37,539 nt of DNA from Parvibaculum sp. (GTDB lineage: Bacteria > Pseudomonadota > Alphaproteobacteria > Parvibaculales > Parvibaculaceae): contig JAHBYK010000020.1 of NCBI GenBank assembly GCA_019635965.1, positions 1 to 37,539 on the forward strand. The letters run 5' to 3'. The position numbers and the translations under genes were made by a program. The notes beneath the pieces are model-generated. The model worked only from the letters and a program-made list of their open reading frames with translations, was not told the DNA's origin and made no database searches. Shown in pieces: positions 24,174 through 32,730 of this stretch. Positions within the stretch are counted from its first letter, which is position 1; each line of letters starts with the position of its first letter.

Positions 24174-24920
24174 ATGTCCGGGGAAAAGCAGCGTCTCGAC
24201 CTTGCGCTGGTCGAACGCGGCCTGGCGCCGACCCGCGCCCGCGCGCAGGGTGCAATCAAGGCCGGCCATGTGCGCGTCGGCGGCAAGGTAGCTGTGAAGT
24301 CGTCCGAGATGGTAAGCGATGCGGACGAGATCGAGTTTGATGGTCTCGAACATCCTTATGTCTCGCGCGGTGCGCTGAAGCTCCTGCATGCTCTCGATAC
24401 TTTCGGCCTGGATCCAAAGGGCAGGACATGCCTTGATCTCGGCGCATCGAGCGGCGGTTTCACACAAGTCCTGCTTGAGCGCGGCGCTGAAAAGGTTGTT
24501 GCTGTCGATGTGGGGCATGGCCAGCTTGCCGCCGAGGTCGCGAGCGATCCGCGTGTCCGCTCCATCGAAGGATTGAATGCAAAGGACGTCACGCGCGAGG
24601 CCGTACCGGAAAGCATTTCATTCATCGTCGCAGATCTGAGCTTCATCGGATTGCGGAAGGCGCTGCCGCCATCGCTCATACTGGCAGAGCCGGGTGCAAT
24701 TCTGGTCGCGCTCATCAAGCCACAGTTCGAGGCTGGGCCGGAAAATGTAGGAAGAGGCGGCATTGTGCGCGACGAGACATTGCGGCAACAGATATGCGAC
24801 GAAATCGCCACCTGGCTCGAACACGAGGCCGGATGGCGCGTGCTCGGGCTGACGGAAAGCCCTATAGAGGGCGGCGACGGCAACGTGGAATTCCTGATCG
24901 CGGCACGCCATGACAAGTGA
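24174..24920 (+). CDS. tlyA: TlyA-family rRNA 2'-O-methyltransferase
   Basis: The 248-residue protein has an N-terminal S4 RNA-binding domain (about 5-65: RLDLALVERGLAPTRARAQGAIKAGHVRVGGK), followed by an FtsJ-type SAM methyltransferase. CLDLGASSGGFTQVLLERGAEKVVAVDVG (about 83-112) is motif I. FIVADLSFIGL (about 148-158), ALIKPQFEAG (about 178-187) and GDGNVEFL provide the K-D-K-E tetrad of 2'-O-methyltransferases. TlyA methylates C1409 of 16S and C1920 of 23S rRNA in the cases studied, and its loss gives capreomycin resistance in mycobacteria. It overlaps the following methyltransferase gene by 11 bases and probably shares its transcript with dxs. Confidence 0.93.
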   Translation: MSGEKQRLDLALVERGLAPTRARAQGAIKAGHVRVGGKVAVKSSEMVSDADEIEFDGLEHPYVSRGALKLLHALDTFGLDPKGRTCLDLGASSGGFTQVLLERGAEKVVAVDVGHGQLAAEVASDPRVRSIEGLNAKDVTREAVPESISFIVADLSFIGLRKALPPSLILAEPGAILVALIKPQFEAGPENVGRGGIVRDETLRQQICDEIATWLEHEAGWRVLGLTESPIEGGDGNVEFLIAARHDK

Positions 24921-26157
24921 CATCGACATAAAAATCTGCTCGCTTGGCGCGCAGGGCGACGGCATGGCAGAAGCGCCGGAGGGGCCACTCTATGTGCCTT
25001 ATGTTCTGCCGGGCGAAGATGTGCGTATCCGTTCGCAAGGCGAGGGCAGGGCGGAGCTTCTGAAAATCATCCGACCCTCGCCGGAACGTGTCGCCGCGCC
25101 TTGCCGCCATTTCACACGTTGCGGCGGCTGCGCCCTGCAGCATGCCGCACCGGAATTCTATGCGGAATGGAAGCGCGGGCTCGTCGGCACGGCGCTGAAG
25201 GCGCGGGGCATTGTGGCGGAAATTGCGCCAATGATCGGTTCGAGGCCGCGCAGCCGACGCCGCGCCACCTTCGCAGCGACGCGCACCAAGAGCGGCGCCA
25301 CCCTTGGCTATTACATGCAAGGCACACACAACATCGTGCCGCTCTCGGAATGTCCGCTCGTCGTGCCCGAAATCGAGGCGGCGCTGCCCGCGCTTGCCAT
25401 CATTGCTGCATGCGGCCTTTCGCGCCGTTCGCGCGCCTCGCTCCTTGTCACGGCCACCATCAACGGACTCGATGTCTTTGTAACCGGCGGAAAGCCGCTG
25501 GACGGGCCGCTTCGCGCGGAACTTGGGCGTGAGGCAGGAGCGGCCAATCTTGCGCGCCTGTCATGGAACGGCGAAATCGTCGCTGAACGCTTGCCACCGG
25601 AGATCATCTTGTCCGGTCTGCATGTCGTGCTGCCGCCAGGCGGTTTTCTACAGCCGACGGCAGATGGAGAGGCGGCGCTGACAAGCCTCGTCAGGGAAGG
25701 CATTGGAAAGGCCAAACGCATCGCCGATCTCTATGCTGGTTGCGGCACTTTCGCCTCCGCCTTCGCGCATGAGGCCTCCGTTCACGCCGTCGAGGGTGAA
25801 AAGGCCGCTCTTGCCGCGCTCGAGCGCGCGGTGCGTTCGCAGGGGCCAGCCCTTGGGCTGAAGCCTGTGACGACGGAGACGCGCGATCTGGCGCGGAGAC
25901 CGTTGCTGTCAACCGAGCTTGAAAAATTCGATGCTGTCGTGATCGATCCGCCGCGCTCGGGTGCTTTGCCACAGGCGGAGGAAATTGCGAAGTCGCCCGT
26001 GCCGGTCATTGCCTCTGTTTCCTGCAATCCTGCGACATTCGCGCGCGACGCTCGCGCCCTGATGGATGGCGGTTACAAGCTCGAGCGCGTGACGCCGGTC
26101 GACCAGTTTCTCTGGTCGCCGCATCTCGAAGTGGTGGGAATTTTCAGGCGTGGCTGA
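24910..26157 (+). CDS. Class I RNA uracil-C5 methyltransferase (RlmD/TrmA family)
   Basis: The 415-residue protein begins with a TRAM-like beta-barrel (about 1-60; DIDIKICSLGAQGDGMAE...YVPYVLPGEDVRIR). An Fe-S cluster motif follows: CRHFTRCGGCALQH (Cys-x5-Cys-x2-Cys, about 61-75), with a fourth Cys in LSECPLV. The methyltransferase half has IADLYAGCGTFASAFAHEASVHAVEGE (motif I, about 272-297), VVIDPPRSGALPQAEEIA (about 338-355) and VSCNPATFARDARAL with the catalytic Cys (about 364-378). The family makes m5U in 23S rRNA (1939 or 747) or in tRNA (54). Which target applies cannot be told from the sequence. It starts inside the end of tlyA. Confidence 0.9.
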   Translation: MTSDIDIKICSLGAQGDGMAEAPEGPLYVPYVLPGEDVRIRSQGEGRAELLKIIRPSPERVAAPCRHFTRCGGCALQHAAPEFYAEWKRGLVGTALKARGIVAEIAPMIGSRPRSRRRATFAATRTKSGATLGYYMQGTHNIVPLSECPLVVPEIEAALPALAIIAACGLSRRSRASLLVTATINGLDVFVTGGKPLDGPLRAELGREAGAANLARLSWNGEIVAERLPPEIILSGLHVVLPPGGFLQPTADGEAALTSLVREGIGKAKRIADLYAGCGTFASAFAHEASVHAVEGEKAALAALERAVRSQGPALGLKPVTTETRDLARRPLLSTELEKFDAVVIDPPRSGALPQAEEIAKSPVPVIASVSCNPATFARDARALMDGGYKLERVTPVDQFLWSPHLEVVGIFRRG

Positions 26158-26161
26158 TGCG

Positions 26162-26680
26162 TCAGATGGGGCGCTGGATATGTGTTCGCGCTGCGGCGAT
26201 GACATCTTCCGGCTGCGCATCGAGCGTTGAGAGCTTGATCGAAACTTCCTGCGGCGAAAGGATCTTCCAGCAGCGATACATGTAGCGGCGGATAAGGCTT
26301 GTTTGCGGCCGCTGCTCTATGGCGCTGTCGAGCGGACGGCGCAGCGCAATGCGCAGCTCCGCATTGCGAATGAGCCGCACATATCGCTCGAAAAGACTCA
26401 CGTCCGAAACCGCATTCCACGGTAGAAGGCCCAGCCGGTCGATCATGATGCCCGCAGGTGTGATAGCGACGGCGCGGCGCTCGCGCGCCACATAGGGCCA
26501 GTGATAGATGGCAACGGCAACCGCCGCCAGCGCGAGAATGAGCGAGACGAAAGGAGCGCGCGGCATGCCGAAAATGACCAGTGCGCCTGCGGCAAGTACC
26601 GCGCTGTAGACGACGCTTTCGCCCTTGTCCTTTGAGTAGGAAGCGGTGAGGTAATCGCGCGGTTTGCCGGCGTCACTCAT
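26162..26680 (-). CDS. Conserved membrane-anchored protein of unknown function
   Basis: The 172-residue protein begins with a short hydrophilic stretch, followed by two close hydrophobic segments, [16 protein letters not shown] and [20 protein letters not shown] (about 25-61). These are joined by a short loop and followed by a soluble region of about 110 residues with alternating strands ([31 protein letters not shown]...LRIALRRP), a pattern reminiscent of bacterial PH-like domains. No catalytic motif is seen. It overlaps the end of aroC by 8 bases on the same strand, so it follows aroC in one transcript. The function is unknown. Confidence 0.75.
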   Translation of the reverse strand: MSDAGKPRDYLTASYSKDKGESVVYSAVLAAGALVIFGMPRAPFVSLILALAAVAVAIYHWPYVARERRAVAITPAGIMIDRLGLLPWNAVSDVSLFERYVRLIRNAELRIALRRPLDSAIEQRPQTSLIRRYMYRCWKILSPQEVSIKLSTLDAQPEDVIAAARTHIQRPI

Positions 26681-27770
26681 TGCCGCTCTCTCCCATCTGG
26701 CCGCGATGGCGGAGCAGGTGGTCGGCGAGCACGCAAGCCATCATCGCTTCGCCCACCGGGACAGCGCGGATGCCGACGCAAGGATCGTGACGGCCCTTGG
26801 TGACGATCTCGGTATTCTCGCCCGATTTTGTTACGGTCTTGCGCGGCGAGAGGATCGAGGAGGTGGGCTTCACGGCAAAGCGGACGACGACATCCTGTCC
26901 CGTCGAAATGCCGCCGAGAATGCCGCCTGCATGGTTCGACGAAAAGCCGAGCCCATGGCTGGTCGATTGCATCTCGTCGGCATTTTCCTCGCCGGAAAGC
27001 GCAGCCGCAGCAAAACCGTCGCCGATCTCGACACCTTTCACAGCATTGATGCTCATCATCGCGGCGGCGAGATCGGCATCGAGCTTGCCATAAATGGGTG
27101 CGCCAAGTCCGACGGGCACGCCCGAAGCGACAACCTCGATCACGGCGCCGCAGGACGATCCGCTTTTGCGGACACCATCGAGATAGGTCTCCCATTCGGC
27201 GGCCGCCTTTGCATCCGGGCACCAGAAGGGGTTGTTCTCGGTCTCGTTCCAGTCCCAGTTCGCACGATCGATCTTGTGCGGACCCATCTGCACCAATGCG
27301 CCGCGAATGGTGATGCCCGTGCCGAGAACGGCTCGTGCGACTGCACCGGCGGCAACGCGCGCCGCTGTTTCGCGTGCGGAGGAACGCCCGCCGCCACGAT
27401 GGTCGCGGATGCCGTATTTGGAGAAATAGGTGAAGTCTGCATGGCCCGGCCGGAACTTCTCGACGATGTCGCCATAGTCCTTCGAGCGCTGATCGACATT
27501 CTCGATCATCAGCGAGATGGGCGTGCCGGTCGTGAGTTCGACACCATCCTCAACGAAGGTGCCGGACAGGATTTTGACCTCGTCGGGCTCGCGGCGCTGC
27601 GTCGTGAAGCGCGACTGGCCGGGGCGGCGCCGGTCCAGCCAGTGCTGGATGTCCGTAGCCTTCAACGCAAGGCGCGGCGGGGCGCCATCGACCACGCAGC
27701 CGAGCGCCGGCCCATGGCTTTCGCCCCAGGTCGTTACACGGAAGAGATGGCCGAACGTGTTGTGCGACAT
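26673..27770 (-). CDS. aroC: Chorismate synthase
   Basis: The 365-residue protein converts 5-enolpyruvylshikimate-3-phosphate to chorismate, the last step of the shikimate pathway, using reduced FMN. The signatures are [28 protein letters not shown] (about 7-34), [29 protein letters not shown] (about 117-145), [18 protein letters not shown] (about 259-276) and [26 protein letters not shown] (about 286-311). It is full length. It stands between fabI upstream (70-base gap) and the small membrane-protein gene it overlaps. Together with fabI it forms a housekeeping group common in alphaproteobacteria. Confidence 0.96.
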   Translation of the reverse strand: MSHNTFGHLFRVTTWGESHGPALGCVVDGAPPRLALKATDIQHWLDRRRPGQSRFTTQRREPDEVKILSGTFVEDGVELTTGTPISLMIENVDQRSKDYGDIVEKFRPGHADFTYFSKYGIRDHRGGGRSSARETAARVAAGAVARAVLGTGITIRGALVQMGPHKIDRANWDWNETENNPFWCPDAKAAAEWETYLDGVRKSGSSCGAVIEVVASGVPVGLGAPIYGKLDADLAAAMMSINAVKGVEIGDGFAAAALSGEENADEMQSTSHGLGFSSNHAGGILGGISTGQDVVVRFAVKPTSSILSPRKTVTKSGENTEIVTKGRHDPCVGIRAVPVGEAMMACVLADHLLRHRGQMGESGNE

Positions 27771-27840
27771 CCTGTTAGCGAGATCCCGAAGGATCTTCCT
27801 TACGCGGTGAACCGGCAGGCAAAGAAAGCACGGGAAGCCG

Positions 27841-28680
27841 TCAGACGATACTCATATCCGGTGCGTCCTCGGCTTTCATGCCGACGACATGATAACCAGC
27901 ATCGACGTGATGCACCTCGCCGGTGACGCCCGAACCGAGATCGGAGAGAAGATAGAGCGCGGTGTTACCCACTTCCTCGATGCTCACCGTGCGCTTCAGC
28001 GGCGAATTGAGCTCGTTCCACTTCAGGATATAGCGGAAATCGCCAATGCCCGAAGCGGCGAGCGTCTTGATCGGTCCCGCGGACACGGCATTGACGCGGA
28101 TATTGTTGCGGCCGAGATCGACTGCGAGATAGCGAACGCTCGCCTCGAGCGCCGCCTTGGCGACGCCCATCACGTTATAGTGCGGGATGACCTTTTCCGA
28201 CCCGTAATAGGTGAGTGTCACCACCGAGCCGCCATTCGTCATCAGCTTCTCTGCGCGCTGGCAGAGCGCGGCGAGCGAGTAGCAGGAAATCGCCATCGAG
28301 GCGGTGAAATTGTCGAGCGTCGTATCGACATAGCGGCCATCGAGCTCTTCCTTGTTGGAATAGGCAATGGCGTGGACGAGGAAATCGAGCTGGCCCCATT
28401 CCTTCCGGAGGCGCTCGAAAACGGCATCCATGCTGGCTGCGTCCGTCACGTCGCAAGGCATGACGAGGGTTGAGCCGACCGATTCAGCAAGCGGCGTCAC
28501 GCGCTTCTGCAGCGCCTCGCCCTGAAAGGTGAAGGCGAGTTCCGCGCCCTGATTGGCACAGGCCTTGGCGATGCCCCAGGCGATTGAACGGTTGTTGGCG
28601 ACGCCCATGATGAGGCCGCGCTTGCCCTTCATCAGGTTGCCCTTGAGCTCAGGGCCCGTGCTGGTGATGGCGTCGCTCAT
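27841..28680 (-). CDS. fabI: Enoyl-ACP reductase (NADH)
   Basis: The 279-residue SDR protein has the FabI features: [35 protein letters not shown] (about 18-52), the long Tyr-x6-Lys spacing in [19 protein letters not shown], and [18 protein letters not shown] C-terminal region ([18 protein letters not shown]). It reduces trans-2-enoyl-ACP in the last step of fatty acid elongation, and is the target of triclosan in other bacteria. The first 16 residues ([15 protein letters not shown]) are an N-terminal extension; an alternative start at the internal Met17 would remove them. A terminator (28752-28776) separates it from the dnaJ-like gene upstream, so it has its own promoter in the remaining ~70 bases. 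I could not pick that promoter out with confidence. Confidence 0.95.
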   Translation of the reverse strand: MSDAITSTGPELKGNLMKGKRGLIMGVANNRSIAWGIAKACANQGAELAFTFQGEALQKRVTPLAESVGSTLVMPCDVTDAASMDAVFERLRKEWGQLDFLVHAIAYSNKEELDGRYVDTTLDNFTASMAISCYSLAALCQRAEKLMTNGGSVVTLTYYGSEKVIPHYNVMGVAKAALEASVRYLAVDLGRNNIRVNAVSAGPIKTLAASGIGDFRYILKWNELNSPLKRTVSIEEVGNTALYLLSDLGSGVTGEVHHVDAGYHVVGMKAEDAPDMSIV

Positions 28681-28751
28681 CTAATCCCCGTCATTCTGGT
28701 CGTGGCCTAAAATCGAGCCGCATCCTACACAAAAGCCTTGGGCCGTCTAAC

Positions 28752-28776
28752 AAAAAAGCCCCTGATTTTCAGAGGG
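28752..28776 (-). terminator. Rho-independent terminator after the DnaJ-like gene
   Basis: On the minus strand a stem of CCC-T-CTGA and TCAG-GGG, with one bulged T and an AAA loop, is followed by CTTTTTTG. It lies 34 bases after the stop of the DnaJ-like gene (28810) and ends that transcript before fabI. Confidence 0.75.
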
Positions 28777-28809
28777 TTGGGATCACGTTTCACGACAGTT
28801 TGCGACAGG

Positions 28810-29682
28810 TCAGGAACCGGAAAAACCCTTTCGGGGATTATGCTTGAGACCTTGCCCCCAGCTGGCGGCGAAGTCCTTGATGGCCTCGTCGGGCGCATCC
28901 GGCAGCACGAGCGACAGGGTCACATATTGGTCCCCTTTGGGGCCGGATTCGGCGCTCAGGCCCTTGCCCCGAAGCCGCAGCCGCGTGCCGGAGTTGGAGC
29001 CGGCCGGGATCGCGAGCGACACCATGCCGGAAACCGTGGGCACCTCGACCTTCGCGCCCAGGATTGCTTCGGCCAGCGTGACCGGCAGGGTGAGATGGAT
29101 ATCCTGGCCCCGCCGCTCGAAATATGGGTGCCGCTCCACCTCGACGGTGACAAGGGCGTCGCCTGACTCCGCGCCGCCATGTCCTTCGCCTCCCTGGCCC
29201 CTGAGCCTGATCTGCTTACCGTTTTCGATGCCGGCCGGCACAGCCACATCGACCATCTTTCCGCCGGCGAGACGGACACGTTTCGTGGCGCCGTTCGCGG
29301 CCTCGAGAAAGCTAACGGTGAGGCGATAGGTCCGGTCCTCGCCACGCGCGCGAAAGACACGTTTGCCTGCCGTGCGTATGCCTTCGAAGAGTTCGGTGAA
29401 GAGATCGTCGGCCTGTGGTTCGGCACTTTCGGCGGCGGCATGAAACGCCCTTTGCCTTGCGGCAGCCGCTTCGGCAAGCCGCTCGGCTTCGAAGCGGCGG
29501 CGGCCTGCTTCGTCCTTGAGCTGATTATAGGCGGCGGTCACTTCCTGAAAGCGCGCATGCTGTGCAGCCGAAGAGTGCTGTGCATCCGGGTGAAGCTGCT
29601 TCGCAAGCCTGCGATACGCCGCCTTCACCTCGGCATTGTTTGCGCCGGGATGCAAACCGAGAATGTCGTAAGGGTCGCGCAC
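28810..29682 (-). CDS. DnaJ-like co-chaperone (CbpA type)
   Basis: A GTG start at 29682, with AGGAG nine bases before it, gives 290 residues. The J domain (about 1-65) has DPYDILGLHPGANNAEVKAAYRRLAKQLHPDAQ with the HPD motif at about 31-33. No zinc-finger repeats follow. The C-terminal peptide-binding part (about 100-280: RLTVSFLEAANGATKRVRLAGGK, VAVPAGIENGKQIRLRGQGGEG, IHLTLPVTLAEAILGAKVEVPT, SLAIPAGSNSGTRLRLRGKGL) is the CbpA/DnaJ_C double barrel. It stimulates DnaK and holds unfolded clients. The gene follows the Sel1-repeat gene by 59 bases and ends in the terminator above. Confidence 0.92.
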   Translation of the reverse strand: MRDPYDILGLHPGANNAEVKAAYRRLAKQLHPDAQHSSAAQHARFQEVTAAYNQLKDEAGRRRFEAERLAEAAAARQRAFHAAAESAEPQADDLFTELFEGIRTAGKRVFRARGEDRTYRLTVSFLEAANGATKRVRLAGGKMVDVAVPAGIENGKQIRLRGQGGEGHGGAESGDALVTVEVERHPYFERRGQDIHLTLPVTLAEAILGAKVEVPTVSGMVSLAIPAGSNSGTRLRLRGKGLSAESGPKGDQYVTLSLVLPDAPDEAIKDFAASWGQGLKHNPRKGFSGS

Positions 29683-29741
29683 GCACCGCCACTCCTGAGT
29701 TGAACTGGCGGCAAGTCTAGGTGCGGGCGCATACGAATTGG

Positions 29742-30446
29742 TTAAGGCGCCGAGGCTTTCATCGTGTCGAAACGGGCCTCGGCCGGTGTTGCCGCCGTCA
29801 CGGCGGCGGCGCTGTCTTCCGGTTTTTGCGGCTCTGGTCCGGGAAGGCTCGGCACGAGTTCCGTTAACCGTTTCAGCGCGAGCTCATGGCCCGCCTGCGC
29901 TGCAAGCGCATACCACGCAAGAGCGCGCGCCGGGTCGCGCTCGACCCCGAGACCGCGTTCGTAGAGCACACCAAGATTGTAGCGGGCGGCCGGCACACCG
30001 GCGACGGCGGCGGCATGGAACCAGAAGGACGCCGTCTTGTAGTCCTGCGCGGTTCCCTCGCCATTCAGATACATGAAGGCTGTATTGACCTGCGCGGAGA
30101 CAAGCCCGGCGCGTCCCGCACGCTCGAAGAAATAGAGCGCGCGTTGCGGATCCTTTTCGACGCCTTTGCCTTCCCGCAGCAGCAGGGCGACGTTTCGCAT
30201 GGCAGCGAGGTCGTTTTCCTGCGCAATCGGGAGCCAGATTTCGAAGGCGCGCGTGAAGTCACCCGCGTCATAGGCCGCAACGCCACGATTGAAGCGGGCG
30301 GCATTTTCCGCAGCAGAGGGTCTTTCCTTTTCCAGCAGGTCGTGGACGGAAACCCCTTGTGCCGCAGCAGGTTGGACGCCGCTGGCGACGGCACCAAGAG
30401 CCGCGCAAAGGCTGGCGGCAAGGAGGGTGGACCGAATGATTTTCAT
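29742..30446 (-). CDS. Secreted Sel1-repeat (SLR/TPR) protein
   Basis: The 234-residue protein has a signal peptide (LLAASLCAALGAVASGVQPAAAQ, cleavage after about residue 30). Four Sel1-like repeats follow at about 55-200. Their units read AARFNRGVAAYDAGDFTRAFE, AMRNVALLLREGKGVEKDPQRALYFFERA, AQVNTAFMYLNGEGTAQDYKTASFWFHAAA and ARYNLGVLYERGLGVERDPARALAWYALAA, each with the A/G-x-G-x-D/E pattern of the helical SLR fold. It ends with a Pro-rich tail. SLR proteins act as adaptors in envelope signalling or assembly; the partner here is unknown. It is 30 bases downstream of the glycine-zipper lipoprotein gene, so the two are probably cotranscribed, followed by the DnaJ-like gene. Confidence 0.85.
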   Translation of the reverse strand: MKIIRSTLLAASLCAALGAVASGVQPAAAQGVSVHDLLEKERPSAAENAARFNRGVAAYDAGDFTRAFEIWLPIAQENDLAAMRNVALLLREGKGVEKDPQRALYFFERAGRAGLVSAQVNTAFMYLNGEGTAQDYKTASFWFHAAAVAGVPAARYNLGVLYERGLGVERDPARALAWYALAAQAGHELALKRLTELVPSLPGPEPQKPEDSAAAVTAATPAEARFDTMKASAP

Positions 30447-30476
30447 ATCTGCCGGTCCACCCCTCTATGTCTCTCG

Positions 30477-30965
30477 CTAGTTTCTGATCTGCCAGGAACC
30501 ATCCGGCTGCCGGCAGGCCGTGCCGTGTGCTTGCTGGCTCCGCCCATCGATATAAACCGTCTGCGTGTATTCACGGCAAGTCAGATTGCCCTGCTGATAG
30601 GCAGCCTGTGGCGTCACGGTGCCATAATGGCCGGAATCCGGGTTACGCCACTGGACGGGCTGGCCCGATCGGCCGCTTTCCAGCGCATTGTAGGTCGTCT
30701 GGCCCATATAGGCGCGATCGGCGCGGTCGAGCGATTTGCCGATCTCGCCGCCGACAATGGCGCCGAGCAGCACACCGGCGCCTGTGGCCCAGAGGCGGCC
30801 CGTGCCGCTGCCAACCTGCGAGCCCGCAAGGCCGCCAAGCACGGCGCCGCCGACCGTGCCCATGGTCTGTTTGTCGATGCCGCCACCGCCGCCATAAGCG
30901 CTCTGGTCGCAGGCGGCAAGCGCGAGCGCCATGGCGCCAATGGCTATTCCCTTAACCAATTTCAT
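30477..30965 (-). CDS. Glycine-zipper outer-membrane lipoprotein (17-kDa antigen-like)
   Basis: The signal ends in the lipobox LAAC with the acylated Cys at about 19 (MALALAACDQSAYGGGGG). A glycine-zipper segment (about 36-75: TMGTVGGAVLGGLAGSQVGSGTG and GAGVLLGAIVGGEIGKSLDRADRAYMG) follows, typical of 2TM glycine-zipper proteins of the 17-kDa surface antigen family. The C-terminal ~75 residues (VQWRNPDSGHYGTVTPQAAYQ...CREYTQTVYIDGRSQQAHGTACRQPDGSWQI) form the small beta domain of the family, with two Cys likely disulfide-bonded. The protein is 162 residues long. It probably sits in the outer membrane and may stabilise the envelope. It has AGGA before the ATG. It is divergent from pdxH across 134 bases. 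Confidence 0.87.
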   Translation of the reverse strand: MKLVKGIAIGAMALALAACDQSAYGGGGGIDKQTMGTVGGAVLGGLAGSQVGSGTGRLWATGAGVLLGAIVGGEIGKSLDRADRAYMGQTTYNALESGRSGQPVQWRNPDSGHYGTVTPQAAYQQGNLTCREYTQTVYIDGRSQQAHGTACRQPDGSWQIRN

Positions 30966-31006
30966 TTTTTCGATCCTGTGCTTTGTCGCCCCCTAGCGAT
31001 AAGACT

Positions 31007-31021
31007 GACCTATATAAGGTC
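31007..31021. promoter_or_regulatory. Inverted repeat in the lipoprotein/pdxH divergent gap
   Basis: GACCT-ATATA-AGGTC is a 5-bp perfect inverted repeat with an AT centre, located 42 bases upstream of the lipoprotein start (30965) and 79 bases upstream of pdxH. The AT-rich core may be part of a promoter for either direction. No clear -35/-10 pair was resolved. Confidence 0.35.
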
Positions 31022-31025
31022 TGAA

Positions 31026-31103
31026 ATGTGGCAAGATTGGAGCGGGCAATCGCACCGTAAACCGCAGAAAACCGGGCTTTCGAGAGCCGGAAGGATGACA
31101 TGA
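31026..31103 (+). CDS. Possible 25-codon leader ORF overlapping the pdxH start
   Basis: A short frame (ATG 31026, TGA 31101-31103) encodes 25 residues that begin MWQDWSGQ and are rich in basic and polar residues. Its stop overlaps the pdxH start (ATGA), the arrangement of translational coupling. Only a weak AAGG lies upstream of its ATG, and pdxH has its own GGAAGGA, so it may well not be translated. The coding evidence is limited to the overlap and the two Trp codons near the start. Confidence 0.25.
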   Translation: MWQDWSGQSHRKPQKTGLSRAGRMT

Positions 31104-31726
31104 GCGAGACCAAGGACAGCGCGGATGAGGCAGGCGTCTTCACGAGCGAGGACCCGATTGCCCTTTTCCATGAATGGATGGAACTGGCCCGCGAGAAGGA
31201 ACCCGAAGACCCGAACGCCATGGCCCTCGCAACGGCGGATGCGAACGGCTTTCCCGATGTCCGCATGGTGCTGCTGAAGGGCGCGGATGCCGACGGCTTC
31301 GTCTTCTACACCAATCTCGAAAGCGCCAAGGGTTTGGAACTAAAGGAAAATCCGGCCGCCGCCCTGTGCTTCCACTGGAAGAGCCTGCGCCGCCAGATCC
31401 GCGTGCGCGGCCATGTAACCCCTGTGAGCGAAGAGGAGGCGGATGCCTATTTTGCCTCCCGCGCACGCGACAGCCAGATCGGCGCCTGGGCCTCGAAACA
31501 ATCCCGGCCGCTGGAAAGCCGTTTCGCGCTGGAGAAGCAAGTTGCTGTTTTTGCAGCGAAATTCGGCCTCGGCAAGGTGCCGCGCCCGCCCCACTGGTCG
31601 GGCTTCCGCATCACGCCGGTCCGAATCGAATTCTGGCGCGACCGGCCCTTCAGGCTCCATGACCGCCTTGTTTTCACACGCGAATCCGCCGCGGCGCCGT
31701 GGCGGACGGAAAGGCTCTTCCCGTGA
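31100..31726 (+). CDS. pdxH: Pyridoxamine 5'-phosphate oxidase
   Basis: The 208-residue FMN enzyme makes pyridoxal 5'-phosphate from pyridoxamine or pyridoxine phosphate. The visible signatures are [68 protein letters not shown] (about 34-102), with the FMN-binding RMVLLK and FYTN segments. C-terminal [34 protein letters not shown] (about 157-192) carries the substrate Arg/His residues. [16 protein letters not shown] (about 119-134) is also diagnostic. The start at 31100 has GGAAGGA before it. PLP made here serves the class III aminotransferase at the window end and many others. Confidence 0.96.
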   Translation: MSETKDSADEAGVFTSEDPIALFHEWMELAREKEPEDPNAMALATADANGFPDVRMVLLKGADADGFVFYTNLESAKGLELKENPAAALCFHWKSLRRQIRVRGHVTPVSEEEADAYFASRARDSQIGAWASKQSRPLESRFALEKQVAVFAAKFGLGKVPRPPHWSGFRITPVRIEFWRDRPFRLHDRLVFTRESAAAPWRTERLFP

Positions 31727-31755
31727 CTGTCACCGGAATGTCACCCGAATGTCAT
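31727..31755 (+). promoter_or_regulatory. Three Pho-box-like direct repeats before the CDF transporter gene
   Basis: CTGTCAC (31727-31733), ATGTCAC (31738-31744) and ATGTCAT (31749-31755) are separated by CGGA and CCGA, giving an exact 11-bp period. Two 7-bp TGTCA-containing direct repeats with a 4-bp spacer are the known layout of PhoB-binding sites. The spacers here are GC-rich, unlike the AT-rich spacers of most Pho boxes. The run begins directly after the pdxH stop and ends 26 bases before the CDF ATG. Confidence 0.55.
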
Positions 31756-31781
31756 GACGCGCCCGCCGGGATGGCAGCGGC

Positions 31782-32720
31782 ATGAGCGAGGCAATGCCGA
31801 AAAAAGATATCCCCGCGAACGGCAATGGCGCCGCGGACGGGATGATGCGCCGCGCGGCCTTCGCCGCGGTCGCGGTCGCCGTGACGCTCGTGACGCTCAA
31901 GGCCATCGTCTACTGGACGACGGATTCGGTCGCCATGCTCGGTACACTGATGGATTCGCTCCTCGACGGCGCCGCCTCGCTTCTCAACCTCATTGCTGTG
32001 CGCGCCTCGCTGCTGCCGCCCGACAATGAACACCGCTTCGGCCACGGCAAGGCGGAGTCGCTGGCCGGGCTCGGACAGTCGATCTTCATTTTCGGCTCGG
32101 CCGGCTATCTCACCTATGAGGGCGTGTCGCGGCTGATCGACCCGAAGCCCGTGGCCTCGACGGAGGCAGGCATCGCCGTCGTCATCATCGCCATCCTGCT
32201 GACGCTCGCCCTTGTCGCCTATCAGCGCCATGTGGTGAAGCAGACCGGATCGCTCGCGATCGAGGCGGACTCGATCCATTATCGCGGCGATCTTTTCATG
32301 AATCTCTCGGTGATCGCGGCGCTGGTGCTTTCCGGCTATTTCGGCCTGCATCGCGCCGATGCGATATTCGGACTCGTGATTGCGGGGCTCATTGCCTGGA
32401 GCGCGGGAAAGATCGTTCTCAATTCGCTCGACCAGCTCATGGACCGCGAGTTCACGGAAGAAGAACGCGCGCGCATCAGGGACATTGCTCATGCGCATAA
32501 AGCGGTGTTGAGCCTGCACGATCTCAAGACGCGGCGCTCCGGCATTTACAGTTTCATCCAGTTCCATATCGAGCTTGATGGAAAGATGACGCTGCATGAT
32601 GCGCATGACATCACCGATGCGGTGGAAAGGGATGTGCTCGCCGCCTTTCCGGGATCGGAGGTCATCATCCATCAGGACCCGGCAGGCGCGGAGACGCTGA
32701 CGAAATTCCAGTTGAGCTGA
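31782..32720 (+). CDS. Cation diffusion facilitator (FieF/ZitB-like) metal efflux transporter
   Basis: The 312-residue protein has six hydrophobic segments and a soluble C-terminal domain. Metal-site residues are visible in TM2 (MLGTLMDSLLDGAASLLNL, D-x3-D pattern at about 51-55) and TM5 (IEADSIHYRGDLFMN, His-x3-Asp). The cytoplasmic domain (about 220-300: DRALHDL-type SLHDLKTRRSGIYSFIQFHIELDGKMTLHDAHDITDAVERDV) has the ferredoxin-like fold and His residues for metal sensing. CDF proteins export Zn, Fe, Mn or Co in exchange for protons. The metal is not decided by the motifs. The first 20 residues (MSEAMPKKDIPANGNGAADG) are a disordered extension. It is preceded by Pho-box-like repeats and followed 10 bases later by the kinase-fusion gene. 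Confidence 0.92.
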   Translation: MSEAMPKKDIPANGNGAADGMMRRAAFAAVAVAVTLVTLKAIVYWTTDSVAMLGTLMDSLLDGAASLLNLIAVRASLLPPDNEHRFGHGKAESLAGLGQSIFIFGSAGYLTYEGVSRLIDPKPVASTEAGIAVVIIAILLTLALVAYQRHVVKQTGSLAIEADSIHYRGDLFMNLSVIAALVLSGYFGLHRADAIFGLVIAGLIAWSAGKIVLNSLDQLMDREFTEEERARIRDIAHAHKAVLSLHDLKTRRSGIYSFIQFHIELDGKMTLHDAHDITDAVERDVLAAFPGSEVIIHQDPAGAETLTKFQLS

Positions 32721-32730
32721 AGGCGCCAGC

